Shown in pieces: positions 54,576 to 63,192 of a stretch of DNA of 64,000 nucleotides (position 1 is the stretch's first letter; every line of letters starts with the position of its first letter). The translations under genes and the position numbers were made by a program. The notes under the pieces were generated by a model. The model worked only from the letters and a program-made list of their open reading frames with translations. It did no database searches and had not been told where the DNA came from. This DNA comes from Gammaproteobacteria bacterium. Its GTDB lineage: Bacteria; Pseudomonadota; Gammaproteobacteria; Ga0077536. The stretch is from NCBI GenBank assembly GCA_009692265.1, contig SHZM01000004.1, positions 1-64,000 of the forward strand, given 5' to 3'.

Positions 54576-54594
54576 GGGATTAAACTTTAATCCC
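54576..54594. terminator. Palindrome between tmoE and a convergent gene
   Basis: GGGATTAAA-C-TTTAATCCC is a perfect 9-bp inverted repeat with outer pairing AAAGG/CCTCTTT nearby. It lies between convergent stops (54340 and 54635), so a terminator is plausible. The rest of 54341-54634 shows no gene. Confidence 0.5.
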
Positions 54595-54634
54595 TCCGTC
54601 CCCTCTTTGTTTCATCGTTGGGGGTAGTTAAGCG

Positions 54635-55750
54635 TTACGCGAATCCGTAACGCGGATAAGCGCCGCTCAGGGTGTGTTCGAAGTGCGCCATGCCGGCGGC
54701 GGCGCCCGGTCCGACCATCGCCATCGGATATTCCGTCGGACCCAGACGATACTGCACCGGGACATGCGGCGGGCCGCTGATTTCGGGGCCAGGACTAACG
54801 TCGTAGCGATCGTGTTCGACAACGTCTACGCCGCGATAAATACCGGGGCCCAGGCCGTCGCGCCAGCCGCGATAATAGCCGCCGCCCTGCACATCGGCGG
54901 GCGTGCCGACCAGACGCAAGGTGTAACTACGCGTCACACCATCCTCGCCATCAAGTTCGATCCGGCCGCCGATCGGTCGCCGTGTGCCGCTCAGGTACTG
55001 GAGTTCGTGCCGCACGGCAATGAGCCTGATCGCGTGACCATCGAGGTAATCCAGGCGACCTTCAAAATCGAGGGTGTGGCCTGCCGAATTCTCATGGGTA
55101 TTGTAGAAGCCACAGTGGTCTTCGACCTGGAACGGCACCCACATGCGCAAGGCGCGGTGCTCGGCGTGCTCGCCATCGCCGATCCCCTTGATGCCCGTCG
55201 GGACCGCCATCGACGAGCGCACGCCCCAGGAATGATCGCGCATCGCGTGCCAGTCAGTGATCTCAACCCGCTGTCCGTTGATTCGCGCATGGCCGCTAGC
55301 GCGACAGATCTGGGTATACCGAATCAGATCGTTGACCACCGCTCCGTACTTGAAATGTTGATAACGATCTTCGATGAAGGGTGGCGACTGCGCTTCAAGC
55401 ACGACGTCGAATTCGACGCCGGATGGATTCTCGCTCGCCACCAGGCGCAGCCGCTTCATGGGTTCGAGGATCTCGTAGCGCAGCGGCCCCACCGCCAACT
55501 CACCATAACGCGGGTGCAGGGCACGCGTGGCCCGCACCACGGTCTGACGATTCTCATGGGCGACCGCCGCCCAGCCGTCGATGACGTTGACGTTCGGGTG
55601 CAGGCGCAAGCCCGTGAAGAAATACCAGTCCGGCGCATAGAAGGCACAGAAGTAGCCGTCGTTGTAGTGCGCATCTGAGGTAGCCACGGTCGCGAACGGT
55701 GTCGGCGCTTGGTGGAAGGGATAGTCGTCAAAGGTACTCAGTCGCATCAT
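54635..55750 (-). CDS. Conserved protein, DUF7064/DUF7065-like
   Basis: A 371-residue protein. It resembles the large lipocalin/CrtC-like proteins I know as DUF7065 (N-terminal) and DUF7064 (C-terminal): FHQAPTPFATVATSDAHYNDGYFCAFYAPD and GLRLHPNVNVIDGWAAV, then ITDWHAMRDHSWGVR and LRMWVPFQVEDHCGFYNTHENSAG. No signal peptide is visible. Function unknown; members occur near steroid or terpenoid-type catabolic genes, and here it neighbours a P450. The family name is from memory and should be treated as moderate. Confidence 0.6.
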   Translation of the reverse strand: MMRLSTFDDYPFHQAPTPFATVATSDAHYNDGYFCAFYAPDWYFFTGLRLHPNVNVIDGWAAVAHENRQTVVRATRALHPRYGELAVGPLRYEILEPMKRLRLVASENPSGVEFDVVLEAQSPPFIEDRYQHFKYGAVVNDLIRYTQICRASGHARINGQRVEITDWHAMRDHSWGVRSSMAVPTGIKGIGDGEHAEHRALRMWVPFQVEDHCGFYNTHENSAGHTLDFEGRLDYLDGHAIRLIAVRHELQYLSGTRRPIGGRIELDGEDGVTRSYTLRLVGTPADVQGGGYYRGWRDGLGPGIYRGVDVVEHDRYDVSPGPEISGPPHVPVQYRLGPTEYPMAMVGPGAAAGMAHFEHTLSGAYPRYGFA

Positions 55751-55908
55751 GACATCACCGCCAAAAAACTTACGGAGGGTTGCGCTCAGGCACCACGCCG
55801 CGGTTTTCGATGCGTAGCTTGGACATCGAACTCCCCCTTCCGCCCGCGCGCTGACCTTGAGAATCAGAGCGCCGAGCGTAGTCCGAGAGGGTCAATCGCG
55901 CAACTTAG

Positions 55909-55991
55909 TTCATGGGGTAAGAGTCGACTGGTCCTTTCATTCCTGCCTTGGCATTGTCGTTCGGCGGACCAATCGACTTTTACCCCATGAA
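55909..55991. repeat. Miniature palindromic element with 26-bp inverted repeats
   Basis: TTCATGGGGTAAGAGTCGAC... at 55909-55934 and its near-perfect reverse complement at 55966-55991 (2 mismatches in 26, both allowing G-U pairing) enclose 31 bases. The GGGGTxAxAGTCGA tips resemble REP/RAYT-type palindromes or a tiny MITE. It lies in a gene-free stretch between the DUF7064-like gene and a gene remnant. Confidence 0.75.
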
Positions 55992-56012
55992 TGCGGATCT
56001 GGTGGCATATGC

Positions 56013-56210
56013 TTAGCCGAGCGCGCGATCCTCGGTGCGTGCCGCGCGCGAATATTTATTCACCAGGTATTTCTGCAAGATGTCGGGATCGCTCGGCGCG
56101 CGATTACTCGCCGGTAGCGCGGTGGCCGACATGATCTGTCGTGACTGGCAGTAGCCACACTGCGCCACGTCTAGCGCCTGCCACGCTGCTTGAATCGCAC
56201 GCCCAGCCAC
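56013..56210 (-). pseudogene. [2Fe-2S] subunit remnant of a molybdenum hydroxylase (IorA/CoxS-like)
   Basis: A 65-codon frame containing [26 protein letters not shown]. This is the CGYCxxGQxM motif of the helical [2Fe-2S] domain of xanthine dehydrogenase-family small subunits, with Gly changed to Arg. The downstream motif NxCRCGxY is absent: the reading passes into [13 protein letters not shown] instead. The N-terminal ferredoxin domain is also missing. No molybdopterin subunit is nearby. It is a leftover directly downstream of the P450 gene. Confidence 0.65.
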
Positions 56211-56213
56211 ACG

Positions 56214-57419
56214 CTAGTGCGTAATGACCGGTAGGCTCAGTAAAGTACGGTCGACAATCGTTGTACTCCATTGGTGGTCGCGGGTGGCGAGTTTAAGTTT
56301 CGGGTAGCGCGCGAATAGGCGCGGCAGCGCGATTCGCGCTTCGGTGCGCGCGAGCGCCGCTCCGACGCAGAAATGGATCCCGGCACCGAACGAAATGTGC
56401 GGATTAGGATCACGGTCCAGCAGTAGGCTCGCGGGGTTTTCAAATACCGCCGGATCTTGATTGGCACCGAGGATCGCGAGCCAGAGATGCGCGCCTGCTG
56501 CGATCTCATGGCCACCACGTTCGTGGGTTGCGGTCGCGACTCGTACGAAGTTTTTCGAGGGGCCGTCGAATCGCAGAAACTCTTCAATCGCCGACGTTGT
56601 GAGATCCGGCTCGTGCACAAAACGCGCGAGCGCTTCGGGGTGCTGCAATAGGGCGCGGGTGCTGGAGGCGATTAATGCCGAGGTCGTGTCATGCCCCGCG
56701 AACAGCAGCATCGAGCAGGTACCGAGTAACTCGGCCTCGGTCCAGGCTTCGGCGTGTGAGGTCGCCAGCAGGTGGCTCATTAAATCGTTGCACGGGGCGG
56801 TACGTTTCGCGGCGGCGGTTGGGCGCAGCCGTGCGAAGAACGCGTCGCCTGCGCGCGCGACTGTTTCCGCGTAATCGGGATTGTGCGATGAGGCACCGTA
56901 GATCAATTGGCCGAAATCCCGCGTCCATTGCCGTAGGAATTCGCGCTCACCGACATCGATTCCCAGGAGATCGCATATCACCATCGCGGTGAGTGGCTGG
57001 GCAAAGTCGCCGACGATATCCGCTTCATCGCCAAGCTCGTCCAGTAACCGGTCGACACGGGCCGTGATCCGAGGGATCAACGCGTCCGTCGCCGCCGGCG
57101 TAAACGAGCGCCGTACCGGGTCGCGTAATCGCGTGTGGTCAGGCGGGTCGTTCAACAGCATCCAGCCATCGAGGAGTGCCATGGCGTGGGTTAGCAATTC
57201 CGTGTGACGGATTGAGAGTTTTTGTCGAAAGCTCGCCATTGCGCGCGCCGACGATAAAGTCTTATCGCGGAACGCGCGATCAACTTCCCGGTGCGAAGTT
57301 AAAATGAATACTTTGTGACGAGGACTCCAGAACACCGGATCGTGTTCGCGCAAGCGAAGGAAAAAACTGTGCGGATCACGGATTGCGTCAGGAGCAAGGA
57401 GATCGTCCGCCGGGAGCAT
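56214..57419 (-). CDS. Cytochrome P450
   Basis: A 401-residue soluble bacterial P450. LFAGHDTTSALIASS is the I-helix oxygen-activation motif (about residue 240). IEEFLRFDGPSKNFVRVA is the K-helix/beta region, where the usual ExxR appears as EEFLRF. FGAGIHFCVGAALARTEARIALPRLF carries the heme Cys. NDPPDHTRLRDPVRRSFTP is the conserved C-helix region. Length is normal for CYP families needing a separate ferredoxin and reductase, neither of which is here. It likely hydroxylates a hydrophobic substrate. Confidence 0.93.
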   Translation of the reverse strand: MLPADDLLAPDAIRDPHSFFLRLREHDPVFWSPRHKVFILTSHREVDRAFRDKTLSSARAMASFRQKLSIRHTELLTHAMALLDGWMLLNDPPDHTRLRDPVRRSFTPAATDALIPRITARVDRLLDELGDEADIVGDFAQPLTAMVICDLLGIDVGEREFLRQWTRDFGQLIYGASSHNPDYAETVARAGDAFFARLRPTAAAKRTAPCNDLMSHLLATSHAEAWTEAELLGTCSMLLFAGHDTTSALIASSTRALLQHPEALARFVHEPDLTTSAIEEFLRFDGPSKNFVRVATATHERGGHEIAAGAHLWLAILGANQDPAVFENPASLLLDRDPNPHISFGAGIHFCVGAALARTEARIALPRLFARYPKLKLATRDHQWSTTIVDRTLLSLPVITH

Positions 57420-57509
57420 TGCTAATCGACTATCTGGTTAAACGCCATGTGGGGTGAGAAGGTTCGATTCTCGCCTTCTCGCCGGCCCTCGCCGGAGAGG
57501 GAGGAACCT

Positions 57510-58232
57510 TCACGTCCCGCGCCCCTGCTCCAGCTGCTGTCGCACGTCTTCGAGCGCCACATGGCGCACATCCTTGCCTTCGACCAAGAAGATTGCGTTC
57601 TCACAGATGTTGTCGGCGTGGTCCCCTATGCGCTCGAACGCACGCGCCGCGAGCACCGCGTCGAGCACACCGCGGATATTGCGAGGATCTTCCATCATGT
57701 AGGTGATCAACTGACGCATCACCGCTTCGAGTTCCTTGTCGACCTCGAGATCTTCCTGCGCAACTTCGAGCGCCGCGTGCGAATCCATACGCGCGAAGGC
57801 ATCCAATGCGGCGCGTAACATGCGCCGCACGTGATAGCCCATCGCGAGCACGCCAACATAATAAGACCGCTGGCTGCCGGTATTGCTGAAATTGGAAACG
57901 ATGCGGGCAACTTTTTTGACTTCGTCGCCGACCCGCTCAAGATCGCCGATTATTTTGCTGATTGCCAAAACTAAGCGCAGATCACCCGCCGCCGGTTGAC
58001 GTCGCAGCAGAATCGCGGTGCACTCGCCATCGATATCAACTTCCATGTCATTGACACGGTAGTCGCTGGCGGCGATCTGCTCGGCGAGTTCCAGATCGTT
58101 CTTGGACATCGCATCCAGTACGTGGCTCAGTAGCTCCTCTACCAGACCGCCCATACTTAAAACTTTCGAGCGAATTTCTTCCAGCTCTTTATCGAACTGC
58201 TGAGAAATGTGGTGGGTACGTGATAAAACCAT
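57510..58232 (-). CDS. phoU: Phosphate transport regulator PhoU
   Basis: A 240-residue PhoU, two three-helix bundles. HHISQQFDKELEEIRSKVLSMGGLVEELL opens the first. AASDYRVNDMEVDIDGECTAILLRRQPAAGDLRLVLAISKIIGDLERVGDEV is the hallmark metal-cluster sequence, and the second bundle has VLDAVLAARAFERIGDHADNICENAIFLVEGKDVRH. It signals phosphate sufficiency from Pst to PhoR. Last gene of the minus-strand pst operon, 20 bases after pstB. Confidence 0.95.
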   Translation of the reverse strand: MVLSRTHHISQQFDKELEEIRSKVLSMGGLVEELLSHVLDAMSKNDLELAEQIAASDYRVNDMEVDIDGECTAILLRRQPAAGDLRLVLAISKIIGDLERVGDEVKKVARIVSNFSNTGSQRSYYVGVLAMGYHVRRMLRAALDAFARMDSHAALEVAQEDLEVDKELEAVMRQLITYMMEDPRNIRGVLDAVLAARAFERIGDHADNICENAIFLVEGKDVRHVALEDVRQQLEQGRGT

Positions 58233-58252
58233 GATGGCTGCTATCCTCGGGA

Positions 58253-59134
58253 TTAGCCGTAGCGTCCGGTAATGTAGTCTTCCGTCTGCTTCTGGCGCGG
58301 CGTCGTGAACAAGGTTCGGGTGTCACCAAATTCGACCAGACTGCCCATATACATGAACGCGGTGTGATCCGAGACGCGTGCGGCTTGTTGCATATTATGG
58401 GTCACGATCACGATCGTGTAATTCTGTTTGAGTTCGTAGACCAGTTCTTCGATTTTGAGGGTTGAAATCGGATCGAGCGCGGACGCCGGTTCGTCGAGCA
58501 AGAGCACTTCGGGCTCGATGGCGATTGCCCGCGCAATCACCAGGCGCTGTTGTTGGCCACCGGAGAGCCCCAGCGCGCTGTCATGCACACGGTCGCGGAC
58601 TTCCTCCCACAGCGCCGCCGCCCGCAGCGCCTCTTCAACCGCGCGATCTAATACTCGCCGATTGTTAACGCCCTGGATCCGTAAGCCATAGGCCACGTTT
58701 TCGTAAATTGATTTGGGAAACGGGTTTGGCTTCTGGAATACCATGCCGACGCGGCGGCGGAGATTGGCGACGTTTACCGTCGGATCAAGGATATCGTTCC
58801 CCTTGAGTTTGATCGCACCTTCAGTGCGCACACTCAGAATCAGTTCATTCAACCGGTTGAAGCAGCGCAGTAACGTCGATTTCCCACAACCGCTCGGCCC
58901 AATGAAGGCGGTGACTCGCTTCTCCGGGATCACCAGACTGATATCGTGCAGCGCGCGTTTTTCCGCGTACCACAATGACAGGTTCTCCACGCGCAAGCAC
59001 TCCTGCGGCGTGGTAGGCGCCACCGGATCAGGGGGTGTGGACCGCAGGGCGCGGATATCCACGCCGTGACTCAGTGAAGGACTGGACACCGGATGCTCCG
59101 TGCTTTGGTCGGGGGTCTTAATGGTCTGCTGCAT
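58253..59134 (-). CDS. pstB: Phosphate ABC transporter ATP-binding protein PstB
   Basis: A 293-residue ATPase. [18 protein letters not shown], Walker [10 protein letters not shown] (about residue 85), [21 protein letters not shown] (Q-loop, typical of PstB), signature [16 protein letters not shown], Walker [13 protein letters not shown] and H-loop [15 protein letters not shown] are all present. An N-terminal stretch of about 45 residues is extra. It overlaps the pstA stop by 17 bases. Powers inorganic phosphate uptake. Confidence 0.96.
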   Translation of the reverse strand: MQQTIKTPDQSTEHPVSSPSLSHGVDIRALRSTPPDPVAPTTPQECLRVENLSLWYAEKRALHDISLVIPEKRVTAFIGPSGCGKSTLLRCFNRLNELILSVRTEGAIKLKGNDILDPTVNVANLRRRVGMVFQKPNPFPKSIYENVAYGLRIQGVNNRRVLDRAVEEALRAAALWEEVRDRVHDSALGLSGGQQQRLVIARAIAIEPEVLLLDEPASALDPISTLKIEELVYELKQNYTIVIVTHNMQQAARVSDHTAFMYMGSLVEFGDTRTLFTTPRQKQTEDYITGRYG

Positions 59135-60767
59135 TGTATTTCTCGCGCAAGCGGTTCCTGATCTGAATCGCCGCCAGATTCAGCGACATGATGATGACCA
59201 CTAACAGCAGCGCTGTCGCGTAAACGAGCGGGCGCGCGGCTTCGACGTTTGGGCTTTGGAAGCCGACGTCGTAGATATGAAACCCTAGATGCATGAACTT
59301 TCGGTCCAGGTGCAGAAAAGGAAAATCCGTATCCAACGGCAGCGACGGAGCGAGTTTTACCACCCCGACCATCATCAGCGGCGCGACTTCGCCGGCTGCC
59401 CGCGCCACGGCGAGAATTAAACCGGTCATCATCGCGGGAGTTGCCATCGGCAACACCGTGCGCCAGAGAGTTTCAGCCTTGGTCGCGCCGAGCGCCAAGC
59501 TGCCTTCTCGAATCGCGCGGGGGATCCGGGTCAGGCCTTCTTCAGTCGCGACAATCACCACCGGCACCGTTAGCAAGGCCAGGGTCAGCGACGACCACAG
59601 CAATCCCGGCGTACCAAAGGTTGGCGCGGGTAGTTTGTTTGAAAAGAAAATTTGATCGATCGAGCCGCCCAGGAAATACACGAAGAAGCCAAAACCGAAC
59701 ACCCCGTAGACCACCGATGGAACGCCCGCGAGATTATTCACCGCAATCCGAATCGCGGCCGTCACCGGGCCGGGTCTGGCGTACTCGCGCAAATAGATCG
59801 CCGCGACCACGCCAAACGGTGTCGCCACGATGGACATCACGATCACCATGAGCACGGTACCGAAAATAGCCGGGAAGACCCCCCCCTCGGTATTCGCTTC
59901 GCGGGGTTCGTCGGTGGTGAATTCGGCGAGTTTTATCCCGTAGTGGCGCACCTTCTGCCACCACGACATCTGGTTCGGACGAAAAGCCCGCACGATGCTG
60001 CTGAGCGGAATGGCGGCTTCGGTCCCGTCGCTGGTGTGGGCAATCAATTTGTCGCGCTGGTTTTGCTTGCGTAGGTCGGCCAGCTTTTTGGTCAGGGCAG
60101 AAAACTGGGTCTGAAGATCGGCGCGCGAAGCGGCCGCCGTTGCTAGCGCCGCCGGGTCGTTCGCGCGTTCACGTTCGCGTAATCGCAGCCGTTCGATTTG
60201 ATAATTGATGCCGCCGATTTCGTGGCGTTCAATTTGCGCAATTTCGGCGCGAAACGCGGCGCTTCGCGCTAATCGCTCGGCGACGGCGTCCCAGAGATTT
60301 TCTGTGACAACGGGGTCGTCGGCTTCGCGCAGGCTCTGCGCAAATCCGTAAAAGTTACCCCACTCTGAGCGTTCGGCAACGACAGCATCGCTCGGATACT
60401 CGAGTTTGGTGATTTCGGTTTCGGCGATCCAACGGAAATCGTTGCCGCTGAAGTCGCGATTACCGACTTTGATGAGATAGCGTGTAACCACGAGCATGTC
60501 GTCGGGGACTATGCCACCCGCATCACGCACGCGAGCGACGGCCACCGTTTCCTCGTCCACGATTTCGCCAAGCACCCGGGCGACCCCGCCGTCGACGAGT
60601 CTTAGCTCAAGCGCGGCGACCCGACCGGGCCAAAAATGCGCCAAGCCGTTCGCGCCGACCAAAATCAACAACCCGAACACCATGACCAAACTCAGGCTGA
60701 CCGCGCCAGCGGTTAACCAGACCCAGGGTGTACCGCTCGCGACCCACTGTGGGAAATTCTGGCGCAT
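59118..60767 (-). CDS. pstA: Phosphate ABC transporter permease PstA, long form
   Basis: A 549-residue permease. The C-terminal 270 residues are the usual PstA membrane domain: [39 protein letters not shown] and [38 protein letters not shown] (EAA loop). Residues about 40-290 are a large extra-membrane insert after the first helix, with a charged coiled-coil-like part ([21 protein letters not shown]). This long form is known in many gammaproteobacteria. It starts 3 bases after pstC stops. Confidence 0.92.
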   Translation of the reverse strand: MRQNFPQWVASGTPWVWLTAGAVSLSLVMVFGLLILVGANGLAHFWPGRVAALELRLVDGGVARVLGEIVDEETVAVARVRDAGGIVPDDMLVVTRYLIKVGNRDFSGNDFRWIAETEITKLEYPSDAVVAERSEWGNFYGFAQSLREADDPVVTENLWDAVAERLARSAAFRAEIAQIERHEIGGINYQIERLRLRERERANDPAALATAAASRADLQTQFSALTKKLADLRKQNQRDKLIAHTSDGTEAAIPLSSIVRAFRPNQMSWWQKVRHYGIKLAEFTTDEPREANTEGGVFPAIFGTVLMVIVMSIVATPFGVVAAIYLREYARPGPVTAAIRIAVNNLAGVPSVVYGVFGFGFFVYFLGGSIDQIFFSNKLPAPTFGTPGLLWSSLTLALLTVPVVIVATEEGLTRIPRAIREGSLALGATKAETLWRTVLPMATPAMMTGLILAVARAAGEVAPLMMVGVVKLAPSLPLDTDFPFLHLDRKFMHLGFHIYDVGFQSPNVEAARPLVYATALLLVVIIMSLNLAAIQIRNRLREKYNAADH

Positions 60768-60770
60768 CGT

Positions 60771-63080
60771 CTACAAGTTGCCGTATTTAGTGCGCAAACG
60801 TTGGCGCACGACTTCCGCGATCGTATTAAAGACAAAGGTGACGGCGAACAGCACCAGTGCCGCGAGGAATAAAATTCGATAATGGGTGCTGTTCACTTCG
60901 GATTCGGGCATTTCTACTGCGATATTGGCGGACAGTGCGCGGAAGCCCTGAAAGATATTCAGATCCATGATCGGGGTGTTGCCTGTCGACATCAACACAA
61001 TCATCGTCTCGCCCACGGCTCGCCCCAGCCCGATCATCACCGCGGAAAAGATTCCGGGGCTCGCGGTGAGTAACACCACGCGGGTCACGGTTTGCCAGGG
61101 CGTCGCGCCGAGCGCGAGCGAGCCGGTGGTGAGCTGTCGAGGGACGCCAAACACTGCGTCCTCGCTGATCGAATAGATATTCGGGATTACGGCAAAGCCC
61201 ATCGCGATCCCGACTACCAGGGAATTGCGCTGATCGTAGGTGATGCCCAGCTCCTGGGCGAGCCAGAGCGGCAGGTTGCCATCAAACCACCACTGCTCCA
61301 AGGGCTGGCTTACCGTCATCGCGATCCACAAAGTCGCGCAGATGACCGGAATTAACAGCAGGGTTTCGGTGCCGTCCGGGAGTCGCTGCTGGAAGGTGTC
61401 CGGTAGGCGCGACCAACACCACGCCGAAAAAAAGATCACGAACGGGAATAGGAATGTCGCGCCGAGTACGCCGATCAGATGAGTCTCGATCAGCGGTGCA
61501 AGCCACAGGCCAGCGAGGAAGCCCAAAATTACCGTCGGCAACGCGGCCATGATTTCGATCGAGGGTTTCACGATCATGCGCAGTCGGGATTGCATGAAAT
61601 AGGCGGTATAAATTGCACCGAAGATCGCAATCGGGATCGCAAAAAGCATCGCATAAAACGCTGCCTTGATCGTGCCGAAGGCCAGCGGTGTCAAACTGAA
61701 CTTCGGTTCAAAATCGCTACTCGCCGAGGACGACTGCCACAGATATTCGGGTTGCGCCCGCCCTTCGTACCACACCTTCCCCCACAGCGCTCGCCACGAC
61801 ACTTCTGGATGCTTGTTCGACACTTCGAAGGTATGCAAACGCTGCTCGTTATCGAGGATCGCCAACGCATCGGCGCGGGGTGCGATCGCCAACCCGCGCG
61901 GCCCGGCCACTAAGGTGGGTTTCACTAACAAGGTGCGCTTGGCGGTCGCATGAAAGATCCCGAGGTTGCCCTTCGCATCGAGCGCGATAAAGCCCTTGCG
62001 CGAATACTCCGGGGCTAGTTGCGTAATCGGGCCGGCGAGACTGCTGAACGTACGGACCCGTGTGAGTCGGTAGTTATTTTCGTTGTCGCGCACGGGAAAC
62101 CACTGTGTGATTCGGCCCTTGCTGTCACCGATCAATAACGAAATGCCGCTGCTCAGGAAGCTGGCGGCGGTTATGGTTGTGCCGGCGGGTACGACCCGGA
62201 GTTCTTCGACGATTTTCGGCGCGGTCTTATCGCGAATGTCGTAAAAGCTGATGTGCCCCTTTTTGGAGAGCAGGTACAGTTCATTTTGATCTATATCCAT
62301 TAAGGCATAGGCGATATCCGACGCCGCAACCGAAATCTCAACCTGGGTTTGTTCGAGACTTGATTCGTCGCCGAGCAGGGATTCAACCTTCGCGAGATGC
62401 GTTAGGTAAAGAGTGTGGCGATCGGTCAGCGCCGCAATCGTTGCCGTGCTGTCGTTCGCCTCCGCGGTAATCACGGTGATGGGCAACTCGCTTGGCGCGG
62501 CACGGATGGGGGTCGCGCCGAACGGAAAAATTACTTCAGGCTGAGTAATTCTTCGATTCTCGGTAAAGCTCACGTGATAGGCGGCGCGCGCCAATACGGC
62601 TTCGCCGGAGTCGAGTGCCAGTGTCAAGGTCTGCGAGCCATGGTTCGGAGCATTCAGCAGCGTGAGCCGCGCGCCGGCGGGGAGAAGATCGCCTGCACCA
62701 AGCTTCGTGCCATCACTGGTTTGGAAAAACCGATAACGCCCTTGGGCGCTCAGTGCGAAGCCGATGTCGGCGTACTCGTTCAGCGCAAGGTGAACGACGT
62801 CCGTGACGGGGAACTCGACTGTACTGCGAGGTGCCAGAGTTGCTCCGCGAAATAACGGCACCACGACCCATAACAGGAAGAAGAAGATCGTCACGATCGC
62901 GACGATGACGGTGACCCCTCCGATGGCCATCGTTGCGCCGAACAGGCGATCTTTGAGCATCCGGCGCCCACGGTGCTGCAATTCGGCCTTTCCGAGTGCG
63001 GATAAAAGGACGTCGGTCACTAAGGGTAGGCCTAATTTAGATTCTATTTCATTACGTGGCGCGAGGGCCGTCGCTCCCAA
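60771..63080 (-). CDS. pstC: Phosphate ABC transporter permease PstC, long form
   Basis: A 769-residue permease. After the first membrane helix (GVTVIVAIVTIFFFLLWVVVPLF) lies a periplasmic region of about 400 residues with WD-like beta repeats. The membrane domain follows: FAIPIAIFGAIYTAYFM, EIMAALPTVILGFLAGLWLAP and SLALGATPWQTVTRVVLLTASPGIFSAVMIGLGRAVGETMIVLM (EAA loop). The size and layout fit the long PstC of gammaproteobacteria. It forms the channel with PstA; a strong hairpin lies upstream, between pstS and pstC. Confidence 0.92.
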   Translation of the reverse strand: MGATALAPRNEIESKLGLPLVTDVLLSALGKAELQHRGRRMLKDRLFGATMAIGGVTVIVAIVTIFFFLLWVVVPLFRGATLAPRSTVEFPVTDVVHLALNEYADIGFALSAQGRYRFFQTSDGTKLGAGDLLPAGARLTLLNAPNHGSQTLTLALDSGEAVLARAAYHVSFTENRRITQPEVIFPFGATPIRAAPSELPITVITAEANDSTATIAALTDRHTLYLTHLAKVESLLGDESSLEQTQVEISVAASDIAYALMDIDQNELYLLSKKGHISFYDIRDKTAPKIVEELRVVPAGTTITAASFLSSGISLLIGDSKGRITQWFPVRDNENNYRLTRVRTFSSLAGPITQLAPEYSRKGFIALDAKGNLGIFHATAKRTLLVKPTLVAGPRGLAIAPRADALAILDNEQRLHTFEVSNKHPEVSWRALWGKVWYEGRAQPEYLWQSSSASSDFEPKFSLTPLAFGTIKAAFYAMLFAIPIAIFGAIYTAYFMQSRLRMIVKPSIEIMAALPTVILGFLAGLWLAPLIETHLIGVLGATFLFPFVIFFSAWCWSRLPDTFQQRLPDGTETLLLIPVICATLWIAMTVSQPLEQWWFDGNLPLWLAQELGITYDQRNSLVVGIAMGFAVIPNIYSISEDAVFGVPRQLTTGSLALGATPWQTVTRVVLLTASPGIFSAVMIGLGRAVGETMIVLMSTGNTPIMDLNIFQGFRALSANIAVEMPESEVNSTHYRILFLAALVLFAVTFVFNTIAEVVRQRLRTKYGNL

Positions 63081-63138
63081 GGAGCGCCATTATGAACAAA
63101 CGCTGGCCACGATGTCGCCGAGTCGCCCTCAGGGATGC

Positions 63139-63178
63139 GGAGACTCGAACCGCCCCGCTACAACCGGTTCGAGTCTCC
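63139..63178. promoter_or_regulatory. Intercistronic hairpin between pstS and pstC
   Basis: GGAGACTCGAACCG and CGGTTCGAGTCTCC form a perfect 14-bp stem with a 12-base loop in the 112-base gap between pstS and pstC. In the minus transcript it follows the pstS stop by about 14 bases. Such a structure would stabilise or attenuate the message so that the binding protein is made in excess over the permeases. Role inferred; no U tract is visible. Confidence 0.65.
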
Positions 63179-63192
63179 GGTAAGGCGCCCGA

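Noticed and set aside
54674-55678. Plus-strand ORF of 334 aa opposite the DUF7064-like gene
   Set aside because: It lies entirely antisense to the 371-aa gene, with no family motifs and many His/Arg/Ala repeats typical of shadow frames.
63139-63192. tRNA gene suggested by GGTTCGAGTCTCC
   Set aside because: No acceptor, D or anticodon arms can be laid out around it; a simple hairpin explains the sequence.
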